This document shows, one piece after another, positions 5,313-11,281 of a stretch of 11,281 bases of DNA; the stretch's first letter is position 1, and the number at the start of each line of letters is the position of its first letter. Below the pieces are notes generated by a model that was not told where the DNA came from, searched no databases, and saw nothing but the letters and a program-made list of their open reading frames with translations. The stretch is from positions 1-11,281 of the forward strand of contig JAMOTW010000028.1 in assembly GCA_027062125.1 (NCBI GenBank), written 5' to 3'. The translations under genes and the position numbers were made by a program. The stretch is from Thermococcus sp. (GTDB lineage: Archaea; Methanobacteriota_B; Thermococci; Thermococcales; Thermococcaceae).

Positions 5313-5876
5313 TCATTTGAGCCTCTGGTAGGCGGCCCACATCCTCTGCACTACCGTTATCCACGCGAGCACTCCAACGAGGTAAACGCCGTATTCAACG
5401 TAGCCGAAGAGGGCGAAGCCTATGAGGATCAGCAAACGCTCGGCCCTCTCTGCTATGCCGACGGCGAGCTTGCCGGAGCCTGCCAATTCGGCCCTGCAGC
5501 GCTCGTAGCTCACCAGATAGGCGCCCATGAAGGTGATGAACGCTATCCTCCAGTCAACGAGACCCCCAGCGGCTATGCCGAACAAAACTGCTCCGTCGCT
5601 TATCCTGTCGAAGGTTGAATCGAGGAAGGCTCCAAATCTGCTCGTCTTCCCCGTCATTCTCGCCAAGGTTCCGTCGAGCGCGTCTATCAGAGAGCCGATT
5701 AGCAGAACTATCGCCGCCCAGAACTGCTCGTTCAGGTAGAAGAGGTACGCCCCTGCGAGGCTTATGAGCAGTCCGATGGCGGTTATTGTGTTCGGCGTTA
5801 CCCCCGCTCTGGCCAGCGGCCTCACGATCGCCTCGAGGTAGCCCTTGACGTTCTCCCTGTATCTATTGAGGACCAT
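5313..5876 (-). CDS. CDP-alcohol phosphotransferase, probable archaetidylinositol-phosphate synthase
   Basis: This 187-aa integral membrane enzyme transfers a CDP-activated lipid (CDP-archaeol) to an alcohol acceptor. The complete family motif D-x2-DG-x2-AR-x8-G-x3-D-x3-D is present with Asp65, Asp68, Asp86 and Asp90, in DALDGTLARMTG and FGAFLDSTFD. Hydrophobic segments lie at about 30-48, 52-66, 95-120 and 145-180. In Thermococcales the natural acceptor of the close homologues is thought to be inositol-1-phosphate, giving archaetidylinositol phosphate. That specificity is inferred, not seen. I chose the ATG at 5876, with GGTGGT a few bases ahead; a GTG at 5885 would add three residues. It is the last gene of the operon with aTrm56 and the lipoprotein. 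Confidence 0.87.
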   Translation of the reverse strand: MVLNRYRENVKGYLEAIVRPLARAGVTPNTITAIGLLISLAGAYLFYLNEQFWAAIVLLIGSLIDALDGTLARMTGKTSRFGAFLDSTFDRISDGAVLFGIAAGGLVDWRIAFITFMGAYLVSYERCRAELAGSGKLAVGIAERAERLLILIGFALFGYVEYGVYLVGVLAWITVVQRMWAAYQRLK

Positions 5877-5888
5877 CGCGACCACCGG

Positions 5889-6422
5889 TCAAAGCTCGAT
5901 TACCCTCTTCCCCCTCTCCTGCGGGATTATCTTGAGCTTCGCGTTTTGGAACTCCTTCCTCAGACCCTCACCGTCGAGGAGCCTGTCGAGGAACACGGCT
6001 AAGGCCGCCACCTCGCTGTGGGGCTGGTTTCCAACCGCCACGTTATAGTCGGCCATCTCGTAGACTTCCCTCGGGACCTTCTCGGCCCCGGCGACGACCA
6101 TGATGTCTCTCCCGGCTTTCAGCTCCCCCCTTATCGCAGGGAGGGCGTCGTCTATGTGGATACCGTACATCGTTAGGTGGACGATGATTCCGTCCTTTTC
6201 CTTCCACTCACGCATTGCCTTCTTCCAGCTGGGGTTGAACTCTATGCCGAACGGCCCTCCCCAGCGCCTAACAACGTCTTCCACGCTCTCCTTAACGTGC
6301 TCGTCCTCTTCCGCCGCGATCACGATTTTATCCGCCCCGAAGGCCCTCGCCGTTAAAGCGACGTGCGTCGTTATCCTCTTGTCCCTCTCGGGCCTGTGTC
6401 CCAGACGAAGGATGACTATCAT
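5889..6422 (-). CDS. tRNA (cytidine(56)-2'-O)-methyltransferase, aTrm56
   Basis: This 177-aa SPOUT-class enzyme methylates the ribose of C56 in the T-loop of tRNAs using SAM. In Thermococcales it is a protein enzyme, not a C/D guide system. The N-terminal RLGHRPERDKRITTHVALTA is diagnostic. The trefoil-knot SAM site is seen in DIMVVAGAEKVPREVY and VAVGNQPHSEVAALAVFLDR (about 108-150). The length is normal. Its ATG overlaps the stop of the lipoprotein gene (ATGA), and GGTGAA lies immediately before it, so translation is coupled. The following phosphotransferase starts a few bases after its stop. Confidence 0.95.
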   Translation of the reverse strand: MIVILRLGHRPERDKRITTHVALTARAFGADKIVIAAEEDEHVKESVEDVVRRWGGPFGIEFNPSWKKAMREWKEKDGIIVHLTMYGIHIDDALPAIRGELKAGRDIMVVAGAEKVPREVYEMADYNVAVGNQPHSEVAALAVFLDRLLDGEGLRKEFQNAKLKIIPQERGKRVIEL

Positions 6423-8023
6423 TTCACCTCACCCGCGAATATTCTCCAGTAACGCGTGAAGTCGTCGCTCCACTCCATGCCCCTGTAGAACTCGTACATG
6501 GTTTTTACGTTTTGCTCTATTCTCCTGGTGTCGTACTCCCCGATGACCCTGTTGAGCTCGTCGTCGCTCGGGGCCGAGCTGAAGAGGAACAGCGCGTAGA
6601 GGCGCTCGTTCTCGTCGAGGGAGTTCATAACCACCATTACCTTTGACCTAAGCTCCGGCTGGAGCCTGCCATTGATAACCGTCAGAAGCCTGTCCTCGAG
6701 GTCTGCTATGAAGTCCCCTGTGACATCGACGTGCTCGTGTCCCTGGAGCCCGGCCGGAGTCTGGGCCACCAGCCGGTAGCCGTCCACGGTTATGAGCTGG
6801 TAGAGCCGCGGGAAGTACGGGCTGGCCAGGTAGTCCTCGAGCGAGCCCACGAAGTTGTGCTCGATGTCCACGACGTACCAGCCGTCGGCGGTGTAGAACT
6901 CCGTTATCGGCCTCTTCGTGCAGTCCGTCCCGTCGTAGAGCGTTACGACCCTCGCGGGGACATCCACCGAGCGGAGCATCGCCGTCATCAGTATCTGCCC
7001 CTCGGCGTAGCTTATCCTGTCCTGGATGAGTATCTTGTCCGGTTCAAGAGTCGAAGTGGTGTCCCCGAAGGAGTACGTGCGCATCATCCAGCGGTATATT
7101 GCCTCCGCCGCCTGCCACTCGGATTTGGAGTCCCCCACAATTTTGAGCGTCTCGTTCCTGAGTTCTTCCCTGTCGAACGCCGGGGTGGAGTTGTACTTCT
7201 CGGCCCAGTAGCCGTCGACGAGGTATCCGTCCGTTATCCAGTGGTACTTGAGGCCGTAGGCCTCCTTCAGTGTCTCCGCGCTCTCGTTCCAGGGGGTCCA
7301 GACGACCTCGAGGGGAACGCTCTTGACGACGCTCTTCTCGGTGTCCCCGATTTTGTACCTCAATATCACGGACACATAGCCGTTCCTGTAGGCGTAGGGG
7401 GCCTTTACGGTGTACCTCAGGGAGAGGGTTTCACCCTCCCGGATCGTGTCCGGCAGCGCGTCGGCACTCACCACCTTCATGCCGTCGAGGAGGTCGAGCC
7501 TCACGTCAACCAGGTCGAGGGGCACGTCCAGGGTGTTCTTCATCGTGACGGTTATCCTTGAGGTCTCGCCTCCCCTCAGTGTCCTGGGACCGCTCACGTT
7601 GAGCTCTACCTCCATCGGCGGCAGGGCCTCCTCGGACACAACGACCCTGAACTGGCCGTAGAAACCCGTCCATGTCCTCTTAAGCTCGTCCGTCAGCTCG
7701 AGGGAGAGCTTGAGGTTGTAGTAGCCCGGCTTGGAGGGGGCTTTAAGTATCCATACGAGCTGGACTGCCTGTCCAACGGGCAACACATCCGGAAACCTCG
7801 GCTCCTGCAGTATCTGGAAGCTGTCGTCCCCGAGAACAAGCGTTGCCCCAGTTAGACCCACCTTTCCAGTGTTGTTGACGAGGACCATGACGTGGATTGT
7901 CCCATCTGGGGCGACCGTCGTCTTGTCCAAAGAGAACCTGACCTCGGCCGGCGGTTTGAAGAGGCAGCCGGAAGCCAGCACGGCAAGAACGAGGAGCACG
8001 AGGAGGCCTTTTCTCATGACCAT
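6419..8023 (-). CDS. Transglutaminase-fold lipoprotein, probably catalytically inactive
   Basis: This 534-aa secreted, lipid-anchored protein begins with MVMRKGLLVLLVLAVLASGC, a signal peptide ending in a lipobox with Cys20. Two beta-sandwich modules of the CARDB/Ig-like type follow (about 28-130 and 138-243). A transglutaminase-like core (about 295-395) has the helix YAEGQILMTAMLRSVDVPAR and strand TEFYTADGWYVVDIE. In active members the helix starts with Cys (CxE) and the strand carries His. Here these positions read Tyr339 and about Ile373/Thr374, while Asp386 remains, so only one member of the triad is seen. It would sit on the outer face of the membrane, perhaps binding peptides or glycans. 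The rest (about 400-534) is helical and unrecognised. ATG 8017 is an alternative start. It leads the operon with aTrm56. Confidence 0.78.
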   Translation of the reverse strand: MVMRKGLLVLLVLAVLASGCLFKPPAEVRFSLDKTTVAPDGTIHVMVLVNNTGKVGLTGATLVLGDDSFQILQEPRFPDVLPVGQAVQLVWILKAPSKPGYYNLKLSLELTDELKRTWTGFYGQFRVVVSEEALPPMEVELNVSGPRTLRGGETSRITVTMKNTLDVPLDLVDVRLDLLDGMKVVSADALPDTIREGETLSLRYTVKAPYAYRNGYVSVILRYKIGDTEKSVVKSVPLEVVWTPWNESAETLKEAYGLKYHWITDGYLVDGYWAEKYNSTPAFDREELRNETLKIVGDSKSEWQAAEAIYRWMMRTYSFGDTTSTLEPDKILIQDRISYAEGQILMTAMLRSVDVPARVVTLYDGTDCTKRPITEFYTADGWYVVDIEHNFVGSLEDYLASPYFPRLYQLITVDGYRLVAQTPAGLQGHEHVDVTGDFIADLEDRLLTVINGRLQPELRSKVMVVMNSLDENERLYALFLFSSAPSDDELNRVIGEYDTRRIEQNVKTMYEFYRGMEWSDDFTRYWRIFAGEVK

Positions 8024-8033
8024 CTTCCAAACC

Positions 8034-8041
8034 CTTTAAAG
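8034..8041 (+). promoter_or_regulatory. TATA box of the SAM hydrolase-nadM pair
   Basis: CTTTAAAG lies about 36 bases before the GTG at 8074. The implied start near 8063 coincides with the AGGTGG ribosome site. Confidence 0.5.
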
Positions 8042-8050
8042 GTCAACCGG

Positions 8051-8058
8051 TTAATAAA
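8051..8058 (-). promoter_or_regulatory. TATA box of the lipoprotein operon
   Basis: Minus-strand TTTATTAA is about 32 bases before the ATG at 8023, giving a transcript with almost no leader. It lies downstream of the TATA box for the opposite strand, so the two divergent promoters are interleaved within about 25 bases and may compete. Confidence 0.45.
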
Positions 8059-8073
8059 CTTTAGGTGGTGGCG

Positions 8074-8853
8074 GTGATAACGCTGACGACCGATTTCGGG
8101 CTTAGGGGACCATACGTCGGCGAGATGAAGGCGGCGATGCTCAGGGTCAACCCGAACGCGAGGATAGTGGACGTCACCCACGCTATAACCCGGCACTCCA
8201 TCGTCGAGGGCTCCTTCGTCATGGAGCAGGTGGTTAAGTACTCTCCTGAGGGGACGGTTCACGTCGGCGTCATTGACCCCGGCGTGGGGACCGAGAGGAG
8301 GGCCGTTATCATCGAGGGCGAGCAGTTCCTCGTGGTTCCGGACAACGGACTGGCGACGCTCCCAATGAAACACATAAAGCCAAGGCGCGCCTGGGAGATA
8401 GACCCCGAGAGGATAAGGCGCTTCACGGGGTGGAGGATAAGCTCGACCTTCCACGGACGGGACGTCTTCGGCCCGGCCGGGGCGCTTCTTGAGGCCGGCA
8501 TAGAACCGGAGCAGTTCGCGGTCGAGATTCCCCTCGAGAGCCTGATCAAGCTGGACCTCGAGCCGAAGTTGAGGGGTGACGGCTGGCTCCTTCGGGTCAT
8601 CTACATCGACGACTTCGGGAACGTGATACTCAATCTTGAAGGCTACGAGATGCCCAAAGCCGTCGAACTGCCCGATCTTGGTCTTACGGTTCCATACCAC
8701 GAGACCTACGGCCAGGTAAAGCCCGGCGAGCTTTTAGCTTTGCCAGGAAGCCACGACTACCTTGAGATAGCCGTCAATCAGGGGAGTGCCGCTGAAAAGC
8801 TCGGCCTGAAGGTCTGGGATGAGGTCAGGGTGAAGCTGATTGGGGGTGATTGA
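8074..8853 (+). CDS. S-adenosyl-L-methionine hydrolase (SAM hydroxide adenosyltransferase)
   Basis: This 259-aa enzyme belongs to the DUF62 family, related to fluorinase and chlorinase. It uses water to split SAM into adenosine and L-methionine. Counting from GTG 8074, Asp68, Arg75 and His127 fall exactly at the catalytic triad numbering I recall for P. horikoshii PH0463. The N-terminal MITLTTDFGLRGPYVGEMK and the C-terminal LALPGSHDYLEIAVNQGSAA also match. This supports the GTG at 8074, with AGGTGG (8063-8068) ahead of it; a GTG at 8065 would add three residues. The next ATG follows its stop directly, so it is coupled to NMN adenylyltransferase. The role in archaeal SAM balance is not settled. 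Confidence 0.92.
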   Translation: MITLTTDFGLRGPYVGEMKAAMLRVNPNARIVDVTHAITRHSIVEGSFVMEQVVKYSPEGTVHVGVIDPGVGTERRAVIIEGEQFLVVPDNGLATLPMKHIKPRRAWEIDPERIRRFTGWRISSTFHGRDVFGPAGALLEAGIEPEQFAVEIPLESLIKLDLEPKLRGDGWLLRVIYIDDFGNVILNLEGYEMPKAVELPDLGLTVPYHETYGQVKPGELLALPGSHDYLEIAVNQGSAAEKLGLKVWDEVRVKLIGGD

Positions 8854-9420
8854 ATGGTCAAACGCGGCCTCTTTGTCGGTCGATTTCAGCCGGTTCATAA
8901 CGGCCACATAAAGGCGCTCGAATTTGTTTTTTCGCAGGTTGATGAGGTAATCATAGGAATTGGGAGCGCCCAGGCGAGTCATACGCTGAAGAATCCCTTC
9001 ACGACGAGCGAGAGGATGGAGATGCTCATCAGAGCGTTGAACGAGGCAGATCTCAACGACAAGCGCTACTACCTGATTCCGCTCCCGGACATCAACTTCA
9101 ACGCCATCTGGGCGACCTACGTGGTGAGCATGGTTCCGCGCTTCGACGTTGTCTTTACAGGGAACTCGCTCGTTGCCCAGCTCTTCCGCGAGAAGGGCTA
9201 CGAGGTCATTGTCCAGCCGATGTTCCGGAAGGACATTCTCTCAGCGACTGAAATAAGGCGCAGAATGATCGAGGGAGAGCCCTGGGAGGAGCTCGTTCCA
9301 AAGAGCGTGGCCGAGTTCATAAGGGAGATAAAGGGCTGCGAAAGGATAAAGATGCTCGCGACGAACCTCGAGAAGAACGAGAAGGAATTGCAGGCGCCGA
9401 TAAGGATTCCGGAGTTTTAG
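8854..9420 (+). CDS. nadM: Nicotinamide-nucleotide adenylyltransferase, archaeal type
   Basis: This 188-aa cytoplasmic enzyme joins NMN and ATP to make NAD+. The N-terminal GLFVGRFQPVHNGHIKALE carries the nucleotidyltransferase HxGH signature (residues 15-18). The C-terminal ISATEIRRRMIEGEPWEELV carries the ISxTxIR motif. The length is normal for the archaeal family. The start is set by GGTGAT three bases before ATG, inside the end of the SAM hydrolase gene, so the two are co-translated. A T-rich stretch follows the stop. Confidence 0.95.
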   Translation: MVKRGLFVGRFQPVHNGHIKALEFVFSQVDEVIIGIGSAQASHTLKNPFTTSERMEMLIRALNEADLNDKRYYLIPLPDINFNAIWATYVVSMVPRFDVVFTGNSLVAQLFREKGYEVIVQPMFRKDILSATEIRRRMIEGEPWEELVPKSVAEFIREIKGCERIKMLATNLEKNEKELQAPIRIPEF

Positions 9421-9434
9421 ACGCTTCTAATAAC

Positions 9435-9465
9435 TTTCTTTTTCATACCTTTTTTCTCTTTTTGG
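9435..9465 (+). terminator. Poly-T terminator after nadM
   Basis: T runs CTTTTTC, CTTTTTTC and CTTTTTGG follow one another within 30 bases, starting about 15 bases after the nadM stop. Repeated oligo-T is the usual intrinsic termination signal in Thermococcales. Confidence 0.6.
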
Positions 9466-9504
9466 TTTTAAACCTTTAGTTAATAATTGTTGTCTTTAAA
9501 AAAA

Positions 9505-9512
9505 TTTTTAAG
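9505..9512 (+). promoter_or_regulatory. TATA box of the radical SAM cassette
   Basis: TTTTTAAG, preceded by an A-rich stretch (possible BRE), lies about 52 bases before the ATG at 9560. It gives a transcript start near 9533 and a leader of about 27 bases with the ribosome site. A second candidate, TTTTATA at 9524-9530, would start transcription inside that site and is less likely. Confidence 0.5.
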
Positions 9513-9547
9513 TTTACTCGTAGTTTTATACTGTTGAACATTACTTT

Positions 9548-9556
9548 GGAGGTGAT
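9548..9556 (+). promoter_or_regulatory. Perfect 9-base Shine-Dalgarno deciding the 45-codon ORF
   Basis: GGAGGTGAT is the full complement of the archaeal 16S 3' end and stands 3 bases before ATG 9560. This is the same spacing as at the HAD (893) and nadM (8854) genes. It is the strongest ribosome site in the window. It serves the 45-codon frame and not the radical SAM frame. Confidence 0.85.
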
Positions 9557-9559
9557 GTT

Positions 9560-9697
9560 ATGAAGCCCGAAGTAAATGAATCTACATATGTGGTGGGAGT
9601 CTTGGAAAAAGTTGCAAAAGTTGGGGCATGTGGGCACTACAATGAGGATGCTGGAACATTTCTCCAGCTTCCACAGATTCATGTTGAAAAAAGCTGA
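9560..9697 (+). CDS. Small peptide, candidate RiPP precursor
   Basis: This 45-codon ORF is driven by the strongest Shine-Dalgarno in the window and ends 16 bases before the likely ATG of the radical SAM gene. The peptide begins MKPEVNESTYVVGVLEKVAK and continues VGACGHYNEDAGTFLQLPQI, ending HVEKS. The first half could be a leader helix. The second half carries one Cys (24), Gly/Ala residues, Tyr, Asn, Asp and Gln that a radical SAM enzyme might modify. I do not recognise a family. The radical SAM frame is also open across this stretch, so the ORF could be a 5' portion of that gene after a frameshift. However, the other frame has no ribosome site of its own here. Confidence 0.55.
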   Translation: MKPEVNESTYVVGVLEKVAKVGACGHYNEDAGTFLQLPQIHVEKS

Positions 9698-9713
9698 GAT
9701 GGGAGGGTCTTAT

Positions 9714-11045
9714 ATGAAACTTTCTTCCATTTTTTCTATGCCAAATGAAGAATTTGTCAAATATCTTGACGGGTTATTATTAAGAAAAGAAAATAATGGG
9801 GGTTTACTGTTCCTGCCCAAACTAAAAGCTCCCGTTGTTGTTACAGACAAGGGGTTGAAAATAGCTGGCTATATAAAGGAGCATCTCATTACGTATGGTA
9901 ACTTAGATTATAGTGCTCTTGTGAACACATTGGAGCATAAAGGGATTTCTAACTGGGAACTGGATTCCTTTCTTAATGCAATTAAATTGGCACTTGGAGA
10001 GTATGGAAAGTATGTGGTTAGTATAAATCCAAACAAAACCTTTTCCTCCAAGAACTATCCAAAAATAGGGGATCCAAAAATCAGCTCTATTATACCTCGC
10101 CCTAAATCTCCAATACGTTTGGTGTGGGAGATAACTAAAAATTGTAACTTCTCTTGCAATTTCTGCTATGTATATGGTGACAAAAATGTGGGAAAAGACC
10201 TCTCATTTGACGAGATGCGCAATATAATAAAGCAGGCTAGCGACATGGAGGTATTTTACTTTGTTTTGCTTGGTGGTGAGCCCCTTCTTAGAAAGGAGTT
10301 TTATAATATAATTAGAGAAATCCGAGAATATGATATGTACTCTACTGTAATAACTAACGGTTACTTGATAAAGCAACAGTTAGCTGCATTGAAACTAATA
10401 CCCCCAATGCCAGTGGTAGTAAGTTTACATGGTAATCCAATGGATTATGCGAAATACATGAACTTAGACGATTTGAGTATTGCTAAAAGAATATTTAATC
10501 AAATTGTTGAGAACATCAGGCTATTGAGGAGTGAGAATATTGAAGTTCATATCAAATCTGTTGTTAGTACAATCAATATTCAAAATCTATGGGATCATTT
10601 AGTTCTTCTGGATTCATTGAGTGTTTCGCACGTAACCCTACTTCATTACCTTCCAATTGGGAAAGGGGCCATTAATAATAAACCTGCACTTTTGACCCCA
10701 GAAATGTTAGTTCAGTTTTTTGAAATCGTGGATAAAGCAAATAGAGAGTTGGATGTATCCGTGGACTATCGTCCGTTTATCTCCATATATGCTCCTGCTC
10801 TAACACCAGAATTTAATTATGATAACTGCCCTACTGGAACTATGGACTTGAGAATTAGATATGATGGAAAGGTAATCCAGTGTAGTGGTGTTAGGGATAT
10901 TCTCCTCGGAGATCTTAGACAAGAGCCCCTAAAACGTATCTGGGAAGACGCCTTAAATAGGAGGGATTTAACTAAATGTCCCTTTGTATCGGGCAGGTTT
11001 CCACCAGAGCTTCCAGAATACTCATACCACTTGCTTGAAGAGTGA
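9714..11045 (+). CDS. Radical SAM protein with N-terminal RRE-like region and twitch/SPASM C-terminus
   Basis: This 443-aa protein (from ATG 9714) uses a [4Fe-4S] cluster and SAM to start radical chemistry. The cluster motif is CNFSCNFC (Cys144, 148, 151), followed by GGEP (187-190) and a normal TIM-barrel. The C-terminal part has Cys372, Cys390 and Cys422 around NCPTGTMDLRIRYDGKVIQC, a shortened SPASM or twitch pattern for an auxiliary cluster. Residues about 28-98 (LLFLPKLKAPVVVTDKGLKI onward) resemble a PqqD/RRE winged helix that binds precursor leaders. I chose ATG 9714 because GGGAGG lies 7-8 bases ahead; ATG 9699 or an unsupported ATG at 9576 are alternatives. The gene is AT-rich unlike its left neighbours, suggesting transfer. 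Substrate unknown; the preceding small ORF is the best guess. Confidence 0.85.
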   Translation: MKLSSIFSMPNEEFVKYLDGLLLRKENNGGLLFLPKLKAPVVVTDKGLKIAGYIKEHLITYGNLDYSALVNTLEHKGISNWELDSFLNAIKLALGEYGKYVVSINPNKTFSSKNYPKIGDPKISSIIPRPKSPIRLVWEITKNCNFSCNFCYVYGDKNVGKDLSFDEMRNIIKQASDMEVFYFVLLGGEPLLRKEFYNIIREIREYDMYSTVITNGYLIKQQLAALKLIPPMPVVVSLHGNPMDYAKYMNLDDLSIAKRIFNQIVENIRLLRSENIEVHIKSVVSTINIQNLWDHLVLLDSLSVSHVTLLHYLPIGKGAINNKPALLTPEMLVQFFEIVDKANRELDVSVDYRPFISIYAPALTPEFNYDNCPTGTMDLRIRYDGKVIQCSGVRDILLGDLRQEPLKRIWEDALNRRDLTKCPFVSGRFPPELPEYSYHLLEE

Positions 11046-11102
11046 GGGGGTGTTTCTATTCCCTTTCCTCCCCACCCTTCCAAATCGCTGAACCCAATCT
11101 CT

Positions 11103-11281
11103 ATGAAAATGATTCTGGTTAGCGTTGTTATCTTTTACAGCAGAAACATCATAACGCCTGTTCTCACAGTTTACTTCAAGGATGCCCTTGGTCTGAGCTA
11201 TTCACAGGTTGGCTACCTGTATTCGCTCTATCTTCTCGTCATGTTTGCAACCGACGTTTTTACAGGCGGAATTGCCGACAG
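11103..11281 (+). CDS. Major facilitator superfamily transporter, N-terminal part (cut by window end)
   Basis: The first 59 codons encode MKMILVSVVIFYSRNIITPV, a first membrane helix. A loop with YFKDALGLSYSQVG follows, then a second helix SLYLLVMFATDVFTGGIAD, the start of the classical MFS loop 2-3 motif. This is the TM1-loop-TM2 pattern of MFS exporters. No ribosome site is visible before ATG 11103, and the upstream frame is open only from 11046. It starts 57 bases after the radical SAM gene on the same strand, so it could export the cassette's product or be an unrelated native gene. Its base use looks more like the left part of the window. Confidence 0.7.
   Translation, partial: MKMILVSVVIFYSRNIITPVLTVYFKDALGLSYSQVGYLYSLYLLVMFATDVFTGGIAD

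Noticed and set aside
6731..7561. Long plus-strand open frame of 276 codons
   Set aside because: It is antisense to the lipoprotein gene, rich in Val/Arg/His/Gly from GC-rich codon shadows, with no ribosome site or recognisable domain.
9576..9713. Extension of the radical SAM protein to ATG 9576 (489 aa)
   Set aside because: No ribosome site precedes that ATG. The strong site at 9548-9556 serves a different frame, and ATG 9714 has GGGAGG ahead. Kept only as an alternative.
1..11281. CRISPR arrays, tRNA genes, insertion sequences
   Set aside because: No regularly spaced direct repeats, no cloverleaf with a T-loop GTTCRANNC, and no transposase-like ORF with terminal inverted repeats were seen.

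Overview
The window comes from a hyperthermophilic euryarchaeon of the order Thermococcales, most likely a GC-rich Thermococcus. Evidence: nearly every protein closely resembles a Pyrococcus/Thermococcus family as I recall it (Pcm, PH0459-like HAD, PH0463-like SAM hydrolase, aTrm56, NMN adenylyltransferase). Promoters are archaeal TATA boxes of the CTTTTAA/TTTAAA type about 25 bases before the inferred transcription start. Ribosome sites follow the form GGTGAT + 3 bases + ATG, matching an archaeal 16S 3' end. Genes are packed tightly on both strands.

Left part (1-5312). A 5S rRNA opens the window, followed by protein-L-isoaspartate methyltransferase (pcm) and a SerB-like HAD phosphatase. Converging on these is a minus-strand pair: a 55-aa class III (type IV pilin-like) prepilin and a 401-aa membrane prepilin peptidase. 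Divergent from the pilin are two overlapping ASCH-domain genes. A stand-alone Lrp/AsnC effector-domain protein (minus) then lies back to back with a PH0459-like HAD hydrolase (plus). The two convergent gaps (1514-1667 and 5201-5312) each hold, on the minus strand, what looks like a C/D box guide sRNA. The one at 5217-5281 has an 11-base guide that matches the universally conserved UAGCGAAAUUC of 23S rRNA. The one at 1513-1571 has a regular 12/3/12 layout and follows a very GC-rich hairpin with a TATA box in front of it.

Middle part (5313-9420). A minus-strand operon encodes a transglutaminase-fold lipoprotein that appears to lack its catalytic Cys and His, then tRNA C56 2'-O-methyltransferase (aTrm56), then a CDP-alcohol phosphotransferase (probably archaetidylinositol-phosphate synthase). 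A short divergent promoter region separates it from a plus-strand pair: SAM hydrolase (SAM hydroxide adenosyltransferase) and NMN adenylyltransferase.

Right part (9421-11281). Base composition drops sharply to AT-rich. Behind a strong promoter and a 9-base perfect Shine-Dalgarno lies a 45-codon ORF, then a radical SAM protein with an N-terminal PqqD/RRE-like region and a reduced SPASM (twitch) C-terminus, then the start of an MFS transporter cut by the window edge. This is the layout of a RiPP cassette (precursor, maturase, possible exporter) and is the best candidate for an undescribed system here. The main alternative is that the 45 codons belong to a longer or frameshifted N-terminus of the radical SAM protein.

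No gap without a gene exceeds 300 bases. I saw no tRNA, CRISPR array, insertion sequence or replication origin.
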